Shown here: positions 32,824-38,382 of the stretch, piece by piece
Numbering within the stretch: position 1 is the first letter of the stretch
How the letters are laid out: each line of letters begins with the position of its first letter
Origin: Gammaproteobacteria bacterium
GTDB taxonomy: Bacteria > Pseudomonadota > Gammaproteobacteria > Pseudomonadales > Pseudomonadaceae
Assembly: GCA_018826895.1 (NCBI GenBank)
Contig: JAHJYA010000089.1
Span: 1 to 38,382, forward strand
DNA length: 38,382 bases
Reading direction: 5' to 3'
Position numbers and translations under genes: made by a program
The notes under the pieces: generated by a model
Databases searched by the model: none
Told to the model about the DNA's origin: nothing
The model's input: only the letters and a program-made list of their open reading frames with translations

Positions 32824-34260
32824 ATGAGCCCAGCCAGCAGCTGGTTGATACGTAACGCCAGCGCCATCATGACCGGTTTGCGCGGAGCGGATGCCTGCCT
32901 GGCCGGCCCGGATATCCGCGTGACGGACGGGCGCATCGCCGCTATCGGCGTGCTTGAACCCCGGGTTGGCGAGGCGCAGATCGACGCCCGCGACTGCGTG
33001 GTCTACCCAGCCTGGGTCAACACCCATCATCACCTGTTCCAGTCCCTGCTCAAGGGCGTGCCTGAAGGGCTCGACCACAGCCTGGGGGCCTGGCTGGCCG
33101 CGGTGCCTTACCGCTACCGCGGCGCATTCGACGAGCAGAGCCTGCGCCTGGCCGCGCGCATTGGCCTGGTCGAACTATTACGCTCCGGCTGCGCCACGGT
33201 GGCCGACCACCACTACCTCTACTATCCGGGCATGCCCTTCGATGGCGCGGCGATTCTGTTTGAAGAGGCCGAAGCTCTGGGCCTGCGCTTCGTCCTCTGT
33301 CGCGGTGGGGCGACCCAGGTGCGGCCGATTGAGGCTGCAACCCCCGCTGCCTTGCGCCCGGAAACCCTCGACAACTACCTGGCCGATATTCAGCGCCTGG
33401 TCGCCACCTACCATGATCCGGCAGGCGATGCGCGGCGGCGGGTAGTCATGGCGCCGACCAGCCCGCCCTATTCGGTAAGCCCGGATGGCTTACGCGAAAC
33501 CGCCCGTGCCGCTCGTAGCCTGGGCATTCGTATGCACAGCCACCTCTCGGAAACGGTCGACTACCTGGATGAGGTGCAGGCGCGCCATGGCATGAGTCCG
33601 GTGGCCTTCTGCGCCGAACACGAGTGGCTGGGCCGCGATGTCTGGTTCGCCCATTTGGTCAAACTCTTGCCCGAAGAGATCCAACTGCTGGGCACCACCG
33701 GCAGCGGCATTGCTTACTGCCCGCAGAGTAATGCCCGGCTGGGTAGCGGCATTGCCGATATTGTGCGCATGGAGGCCGCTGGTATGCAGGTATCCATAGG
33801 CGTCGACGGCGCGGCCTCCAATGAAGCCTGTGACATGCTCAGCGAAACCCATGCGGCCTGGCTGATGCAGCGGGCCAAGGGTGGTGAGCGGGCCCTGCCG
33901 CGCTATGCCGGTGGCGAGGAAGAAGGGGGGGCACATCTGGCCAGCATTGAAGACGTGCTGCGTTGGGGGACGAGCGGCGGCGCGCAGGTACTTGGGCTGG
34001 ATGCGGTGGGTAGCCTGGCGCTGGGCCAGGCGGCGGATATCGCCCTCTATCGTCTGGACGACCCGCGCTATTTTGGGCTGCACGACCCCGCGATTGGTCC
34101 CATCGCCTGTGCTGGCCGTGCCCCCCTCAAGGCCTTGTTGGTCGGCGGGCGCAAGGTACTCGAGGACGACCGTATTCCCGGCCTGGATCTGCTGGAGCTG
34201 GGCCGTCAGGCGCGTGCCGCGGTGATCGACCTGCAGCGTCGGGTTGGGGTGCGTCGATAG
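32824..34260 (+). CDS. COG0402 amidohydrolase/deaminase, 8-oxoguanine-deaminase-like, substrate unknown
   Basis: 478 aa, paralogue of the 8-oxoguanine deaminase in this window. Metal and catalytic motifs are kept: NTHHHLFQSLLKG, RMHSHLSET, WFAHLVKL (His kept, the second His of the paralogue's AHGIH replaced), and GVDGAASNEACDML. Specificity segments differ: GAWLAAVPYRYRGAFDEQ replaces the LFPWLKTLYPVWARL segment, and an extra loop (about residues 360-380, GGEEEGGAHLAS) is inserted. COG0402 relatives act on 8-oxoguanine, guanine, isoxanthopterin or triazines; a purine or pterin is likely. GGAG 8 bases before the ATG supports the start. It is divergent from the RutR-like regulator. Confidence 0.9.
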   Translation: MSPASSWLIRNASAIMTGLRGADACLAGPDIRVTDGRIAAIGVLEPRVGEAQIDARDCVVYPAWVNTHHHLFQSLLKGVPEGLDHSLGAWLAAVPYRYRGAFDEQSLRLAARIGLVELLRSGCATVADHHYLYYPGMPFDGAAILFEEAEALGLRFVLCRGGATQVRPIEAATPAALRPETLDNYLADIQRLVATYHDPAGDARRRVVMAPTSPPYSVSPDGLRETARAARSLGIRMHSHLSETVDYLDEVQARHGMSPVAFCAEHEWLGRDVWFAHLVKLLPEEIQLLGTTGSGIAYCPQSNARLGSGIADIVRMEAAGMQVSIGVDGAASNEACDMLSETHAAWLMQRAKGGERALPRYAGGEEEGGAHLASIEDVLRWGTSGGAQVLGLDAVGSLALGQAADIALYRLDDPRYFGLHDPAIGPIACAGRAPLKALLVGGRKVLEDDRIPGLDLLELGRQARAAVIDLQRRVGVRR

Positions 34261-34337
34261 GCTGCCCTGACGGACAACCCGAGCCAGTCTTCGACGCTAC
34301 GCATGCTGTCAGCAGACCCTAAGTGCCTCCTTGGCGA

Positions 34338-36011
34338 TCAACTTTGCGCCCAGACTCGGGGCGCCTCTATATTGGGGTTGCCAACGGGTTGCGGCTCATC
34401 ACTCTGAGTAAGCTTGTCGATCCCGTACTTGCCCAGGTCCTGTGCGGTTTGCTTGCCGAAGTCTTGAGCGCCATCTTTAAGGCCTTCCTTAAAGCCTTGC
34501 TTGGCCCCTTCTTTCGCGCTCTGTTGAATCGCCTCTTTGGTTCCCTGCTTTACAGCTTCCTTGGCGACAGCCGTCCCCACCGCTCGTCCTGCCGCCATCG
34601 CGGCGCCAGCGACACCCGCGCCAGGGATCAGCATCATCAGGCCGGAAGCGACGTAGCTGAAGATCTCCAGGAACTTGCTAAAACCACCGCCTTTCTCTTT
34701 TTTCTGATCAGGCTGGGTTTCCTGGCCGTCGGCCATGTCCTTGCGAGCCGACTCGACCGGTCGCGAAGAGGGCTGCGCGGGTGCGGCCACCTGGTTGGTG
34801 CCTTTGCGAATAAAGGCGTCCAGATCCCCCTCGCTGATGTTGCGGTCGTTGGCCTTGTTGAAGAAGTTGCCACCTGCGCCATGTTTGCCGTTGTCCAGCA
34901 TCGAGAACAACATGGAGTTGGGGTGGCTAAGCAGGTTTGCCGCGTCACGCACTTCCTGGCTGTATTCCTTGTTGTTGGCGATGGCCTCCAACTTGTCCGG
35001 CTTGAGCCCACCACCCTTGAAGAAGATGTCTCGGTTATTTTTGAGCGCCTCGACAGCGCTGTGCTCTTGCGGGGAAAGCTTGACATTGAAGGCCGCGAGG
35101 TCGCATAGACGGTCACGGGAAATCTTCGCAGAAGGATCATCCTTGCCCGAGAACGCTTGCCACTTATCGGGGTTCTCAGTGAAGTACTTGGCGGCTGCAG
35201 CGACCTGTGGAGGGCACTTGCCCATCTTCTGAGAGCCGTCGGCAATGGCTTGCAGCGTGTCCATATTGATGTTTTTCGGCAGGCTTTCCGAATATAGAAA
35301 CAGCTCGCGCATGGCATCGTTTTCCGTCATCGCGCGTGCAGGCGAGCCTGGCGGAGCATCGGAGGGGACGTAGTTATCCGTGTATTGGCCAGCTTTGAAA
35401 TCGGCATAGGCCCTGATTTGCGGATGCTCCTGTAGTTTCTGCACGTCCTTCGAGCTGATCTTCCCGTCGGACTTACCTTCTTTGGCTTTATCGAATGCTG
35501 CGAAGTAGTCGGGGTTCTTCAGCAGTGCATCCAGCGCCTTGCGCGCATCGCTTGGCGTTTCCGGGTTGTCACGAAGATTCTCCAGACCTTCACGGTCGAG
35601 CGGCTTTTTGAGGAGGTTCTCGTTGCGCCCCAGGACTGACACCACTTCTTCGAATGGCATCTGGCTTGGGTCCGCGCCAGCCTGTTGCCTACCGGCCTCA
35701 ACCGCTGTCGCCGGGGGCTGAGCGAGGGTATCGACACCCGCGCTACTCGGGCTCGTCAACCACGACAGTATGAAATCAAGACCGAACGGACGTGATTGAG
35801 CGTCTGCGTTCTCTTTCTTTTGCGCAGAGAACCCAGGCGCCTCTTGAAGTCTTTGCGTTTGCGCGGGGTTTGTTGACTGCCACGAGATAACGCTGCCGCC
35901 TGCCAGAGGTTGTTTTGCACCAGCCTGTGGGTTGGGCTTGGCTGCCTCGTGCGGCATTTCCCGGTTGGTGGTGGTTGATAGATTGGACGGTGAGAAGCCT
36001 GAGAGCCGCAT
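34338..36011 (-). CDS. HrpK/HrpF-like type III secretion translocator or effector
   Basis: 557 aa from the ATG at 36011 (AAGGGG upstream; an ATG eight codons earlier is poorer). The Ser/Thr/Gln-rich, disordered N-terminus of about 115 residues fits a type III secretion signal. Three related helical modules follow, each ending in an EF-hand-like loop: KSDGKISSKD (about 180-189), DPSAKISRD (about 292-300) and NDRNISEGD (about 388-396). The blocks NYVPSDAPPGSP, ENDAMRELFLYSESLPK and SMLFSMLDNGKHGAGG are typical of HrpK/HrpF/NopX proteins. A hydrophobic stretch (about 443-480) and an amphipathic Lys-rich tail could insert into a host membrane. No chaperone or secretion gene is adjacent. GC content looks lower than in its neighbours. 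Confidence 0.85.
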   Translation of the reverse strand: MRLSGFSPSNLSTTTNREMPHEAAKPNPQAGAKQPLAGGSVISWQSTNPAQTQRLQEAPGFSAQKKENADAQSRPFGLDFILSWLTSPSSAGVDTLAQPPATAVEAGRQQAGADPSQMPFEEVVSVLGRNENLLKKPLDREGLENLRDNPETPSDARKALDALLKNPDYFAAFDKAKEGKSDGKISSKDVQKLQEHPQIRAYADFKAGQYTDNYVPSDAPPGSPARAMTENDAMRELFLYSESLPKNINMDTLQAIADGSQKMGKCPPQVAAAAKYFTENPDKWQAFSGKDDPSAKISRDRLCDLAAFNVKLSPQEHSAVEALKNNRDIFFKGGGLKPDKLEAIANNKEYSQEVRDAANLLSHPNSMLFSMLDNGKHGAGGNFFNKANDRNISEGDLDAFIRKGTNQVAAPAQPSSRPVESARKDMADGQETQPDQKKEKGGGFSKFLEIFSYVASGLMMLIPGAGVAGAAMAAGRAVGTAVAKEAVKQGTKEAIQQSAKEGAKQGFKEGLKDGAQDFGKQTAQDLGKYGIDKLTQSDEPQPVGNPNIEAPRVWAQS

Positions 36012-36044
36012 GGTTTTTCCCCTTCCAGATGGCATCGTTCACGC

Positions 36045-36072
36045 TGAGTGGTAAGCAATGGCAAACGGTTCC
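36045..36072 (-). promoter_or_regulatory. hrp box (HrpL-dependent promoter) of the HrpK-like gene
   Basis: Read on the minus strand, GGAACC (36072-36067), 15 bases, then CCACTCA (36051-36045). This meets the HrpL sigma-factor consensus GGAACC-N15/16-CCACNNA at every fixed position. It ends 33 bases before the ATG at 36011 and points into the gene. Confidence 0.88.
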
Positions 36073-36161
36073 ATCGTGGCCGCCGGCGCTTCGGTCGGCT
36101 GGTCAGCGGGGTGATTGGTAAACAGTTGATGGCGGGCTAGCGGGTGGTTTCTCTACAGCCC

Positions 36162-37478
36162 CTAATGATTGAGCTTTGCACTCGAAGGGGAAGGTTTCGC
36201 CTCTACCGCCTGTGATGCCGCGCGACCGCCCAAATACCAACCCAGCGCACCCCACAAAGCGGCGCAAGCCGCTCCCGCAAGAGCGGCGGCCAGTACGCCG
36301 TTGGCGAGTAGGTCGAGCAGGGTTTTGGCCCAGGCGCTCACCGCGTCGCCGGCGCGGTAGACCACGGTGTCGATAAAGTTCTTCGCCTTGTATTTGCTCT
36401 CGGCATCCAGCGGGGCGAAGAGCATTTCCCGGCCAGGGCGCACGAAGGCGTATTCGCCGACCCGGCGCACGATCATCAGGGCGGCGAGCATGGCGAAGGT
36501 GGGCGCCAGGGCCAGGGCGATAAAGCCCAGGCAGACCAGCACCGGCACTCCGGCCAGCAGGGCGCGCAGGCCAAAGCGCTGGGCCACGCGGCCGGTGATA
36601 AACAGCTGGGTCAGCAGGGCCATAGCCTGCACGGCGAAGTCGATCAGGCCGAACACGCGAATTTGCTCATTACGGTCGCTGAAGGTCTGCTCCACCAAAC
36701 GTGCCTGCTCGAAGTAGAGAAAGGTACTGGCGGTGGCCAGAAGAATCACGAAGGCGCTGATGCCCAGCAGGTAGCGCGAGCCGAGCACCCGGCTCAGCCC
36801 GCTGAACGGGTTGCCCAGCACTGGCAGGCGAGGGCTCTCGCTGGGTGCTGCACCGGGGCGGCCGGCACCGGCCCGTTCGCGCCAGTGCATCAGGTGCTGC
36901 TTGGCCAGCACGGCTAAACCAAGCAGCCCCGCGGCGCTGAAAATCAGCCCGGCCTGGCCCAGCCCGTCGACCAGCAGCGCGCCAGCAGCCGGGCCCGCCA
37001 GGCCGCCGCAACTGGCGCCAGCGGCGATAAAGGCGAACAAGCGCCGGGCCTGTTCGCTGTCGAAGACATCGGCCATCAGGCTCCAGGCCACCGAGACCAC
37101 AAACAGGTTGTAGACCGAAATCCACACGTAGAAGGTGCGCGCCAGCCACACGGCGTCGGCGTCTTGCTGGAACAGCACGGCGAACAGCAGCAACTGGCTG
37201 ATGAATACCCCGTAGACCCAGTCGATATAGCGAGCGCGGGGCACCTTGGAATTGAGCCAGGCGAACAGTGGAACCGCCGCGAGCATGACGAAGAAGGTCG
37301 CGGTGAACAGCCACTGCAAGTTCTCCACACCGCCCTGGATACCCATGGCTTCGCGGATCGGCCGCAGCATGAAGTAGCCGCTGAACAGGCAGAAAAACAA
37401 GGCAAAGCCGCACAGCGCGGCGGACAGTTCCGCCGGGCGCGCGTTGATCGCCTGGACCAGGCGCTGGGCGGGCGTCAT
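36162..37478 (-). CDS. MFS-type NTP/NDP-exchange-like transporter
   Basis: 438 aa from the ATG at 37478; the frame extends upstream into the preceding gene. Twelve membrane helices. The pattern SGYFMLRPIREAMGIQGG, LFTATFFVMLAAVPLFAWLNSKVPR, NLFVVSVAWSLMADVFDSEQARRLF and RPGREMLFAPLDAESKYKAKNF matches the bacterial relatives of ATP:ADP antiporters. In free-living bacteria the substrate is unknown, and the ATP/ADP name should not be taken literally. It begins 13 bases after the exported aldo/keto reductase gene, so the pair is an operon. The Shine-Dalgarno is weak. The HrpK-like gene follows downstream with its own promoter. Confidence 0.85.
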   Translation of the reverse strand: MTPAQRLVQAINARPAELSAALCGFALFFCLFSGYFMLRPIREAMGIQGGVENLQWLFTATFFVMLAAVPLFAWLNSKVPRARYIDWVYGVFISQLLLFAVLFQQDADAVWLARTFYVWISVYNLFVVSVAWSLMADVFDSEQARRLFAFIAAGASCGGLAGPAAGALLVDGLGQAGLIFSAAGLLGLAVLAKQHLMHWRERAGAGRPGAAPSESPRLPVLGNPFSGLSRVLGSRYLLGISAFVILLATASTFLYFEQARLVEQTFSDRNEQIRVFGLIDFAVQAMALLTQLFITGRVAQRFGLRALLAGVPVLVCLGFIALALAPTFAMLAALMIVRRVGEYAFVRPGREMLFAPLDAESKYKAKNFIDTVVYRAGDAVSAWAKTLLDLLANGVLAAALAGAACAALWGALGWYLGGRAASQAVEAKPSPSSAKLNH

Positions 37479-37491
37479 GCGCAGGCTGACA

Positions 37492-38382
37492 CTAACTGAA
37501 CGCCTCGATGATTTTTGCGCGCAGCGCCGCATCCGGCAGGCGGCCGATGCCGGCCTTGAGGTTGTCGGCCATATAGCGCGGGTTGGAGGTGGCCGGGATT
37601 ACCGCCGTGACCGCCTCGTTGGCGAGGATGAACTTGAGCAAGAGTTGCGCCCAGGAGGTCGAGTCGGCCTCGGTCGAGGCCCAGTCCGGCAGCGGTTTGC
37701 CCTTTACCCGCGAAAGCAACTGCGCACGCTGGAACGGGCGGTTGATCAGGGTGGCGATACCGTGGTCGGCGCAGTAGGGCAGCAGGCGTTTTTCCGCGTT
37801 GCGCTCGCCCACCGAGTAGTTGAACTGGACGAAGTCGACTGGCTCCTTGGCAAGCACGGCGAGCAGGTCGTCATGGGCGTGGTCGAGGTAGTGGGTGATG
37901 CCGATATAGCGCACCCGGCCCTCGGCCTTTAGCTCGCGCAGCAGCGCCAACTGGGTCTGGGTGTCTTGCAGGTTGTGCACCTGCACCAGGTCGAGCTTGT
38001 CGGTTTGCAAGGCCTTGAGACTGTTCTCGAACTGCGCCAGGCCGCGTTCACGGCCGGTGGCGGAAAGCTTGCTGGCGAGAAAAGCGCGTTTTTTCGTCCC
38101 GGTACGCTGGAGTAACTCACCGGTCACTGTTTCGGCATTGCCATAACTGGGCGCGGTGTCGATCAGCCGGGCGCCACCGTTGATAAAAGTGCGCATCACC
38201 TTCTCCAGCGGCTCCAGGTTGGCGTCATTCAGGCTGACCTCGAAGGTGCGCGAGGTGCCCAGGCCGATCACTGGCAGCTTTTCGCCGGAGCTTGGGATGG
38301 CGCGTTGGAGCATCTGGCTGGGGTCGGCAAAGGCCAGGCTGGGCAGCCAGGGTGCGGCGGCCGCAAGCGCGAGCAGCTGCGC
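37492..38382 (-). CDS. Exported aldo/keto reductase (5' end beyond right edge)
   Basis: At least 296 aa. The reductase domain begins GEKLPVIGLGTSRTFEV; an internal ATG at 38313 could be mistaken for the start. The 23 codons before it are in frame and read as the end of a signal peptide (LLALAAAAPWLPSLAFAD), cleaved near AFA. The N-terminus and any twin-arginine motif are outside the window. Catalytic residues are in place: Asp in LIDTAPSYG with Tyr, Lys in FLASKLS, and His in VQVHNLQD. A periplasmic NADPH-dependent enzyme needs its cofactor bound before export, so Tat export is expected. It is followed at 13 bases by the MFS gene. Confidence 0.9.
   Translation of the reverse strand, partial: AQLLALAAAAPWLPSLAFADPSQMLQRAIPSSGEKLPVIGLGTSRTFEVSLNDANLEPLEKVMRTFINGGARLIDTAPSYGNAETVTGELLQRTGTKKRAFLASKLSATGRERGLAQFENSLKALQTDKLDLVQVHNLQDTQTQLALLRELKAEGRVRYIGITHYLDHAHDDLLAVLAKEPVDFVQFNYSVGERNAEKRLLPYCADHGIATLINRPFQRAQLLSRVKGKPLPDWASTEADSTSWAQLLLKFILANEAVTAVIPATSNPRYMADNLKAGIGRLPDAALRAKIIEAFS

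Noticed and set aside
34323..35108. Plus-strand frame of 261 codons opposite the HrpK-like gene
   Set aside because: No recognisable domain or Shine-Dalgarno sequence, and the minus strand encodes a protein with consistent family blocks.

Overview
The window looks like chromosomal DNA of a Pseudomonas species: high GC, Pseudomonas-type gene families and neighbourhoods (PCu(A)C/PepSY/DUF2946 copper cluster, PA0142-like 8-oxoguanine deaminase and PA0148-like adenine deaminase, PhoX, TtgR-type and RutR-like TetR regulators) and Pseudomonas-type REP palindromes. No rRNA, tRNA, CRISPR array, transposase or phage gene was seen. Both edges cut genes: copA at the left and an exported aldo/keto reductase at the right.

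Layout. 1-2542: copper export (copA and a copZ-like chaperone, each behind its own CueR-type promoter) with a small secreted protein and a MITE-like palindromic element between. 2522-4555: divergent TetR regulator and Bcr/CflA drug exporter sharing a TtgR-like operator. 4556-9159: small orphan ORF, PAS-PAS-PAS-GAF membrane sensor without output domain, quinone-oxidoreductase-like enzyme plus monooxygenase, and a divergent LysR regulator. 9231-14821: copper/metal acquisition and redox block (DUF2946, PepSY membrane protein, TonB receptor, PCu(A)C chaperone, periplasmic PepSY protein, cytochrome b561). 14838-17695: operon in which two related periplasmic binding proteins flank a membrane diguanylate cyclase. 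17852-26694: a co-oriented purine block (adenine deaminase, Fe(II)/2-oxoglutarate oxygenase, BMP-type binding protein, 8-oxoguanine deaminase, two permeases, ABC ATPase), with REP palindromes in three of its intergenic gaps. 27126-32395: CitMHS transporter with a TTG start and a Crc/Hfq-like leader motif, a ClpP-fold periplasmic protein with a YigZ protein, PhoX behind a Pho box, and a RutR-like TetR regulator. 32824-34260: a second COG0402 deaminase of unknown substrate. 34338-36011: a HrpK/HrpF-like type III secretion protein. 36162-38382: NTP/NDP-exchanger-like MFS protein and exported aldo/keto reductase.

The most striking item is the HrpK/HrpF-like gene. It stands alone among housekeeping genes, yet carries a full match to the HrpL-dependent hrp box (GGAACC-N15-CCACTCA) 33 bases before its start codon. 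This implies that a HrpL-controlled type III secretion system exists, or existed, elsewhere in the genome. A second theme is a possible purine regulon: RutR-like palindromes lie before both the purine ABC operon and the second deaminase, and a RutR-like regulator is encoded next to the latter. Assignments rest on reading motifs and family resemblance by eye; no database search was run.
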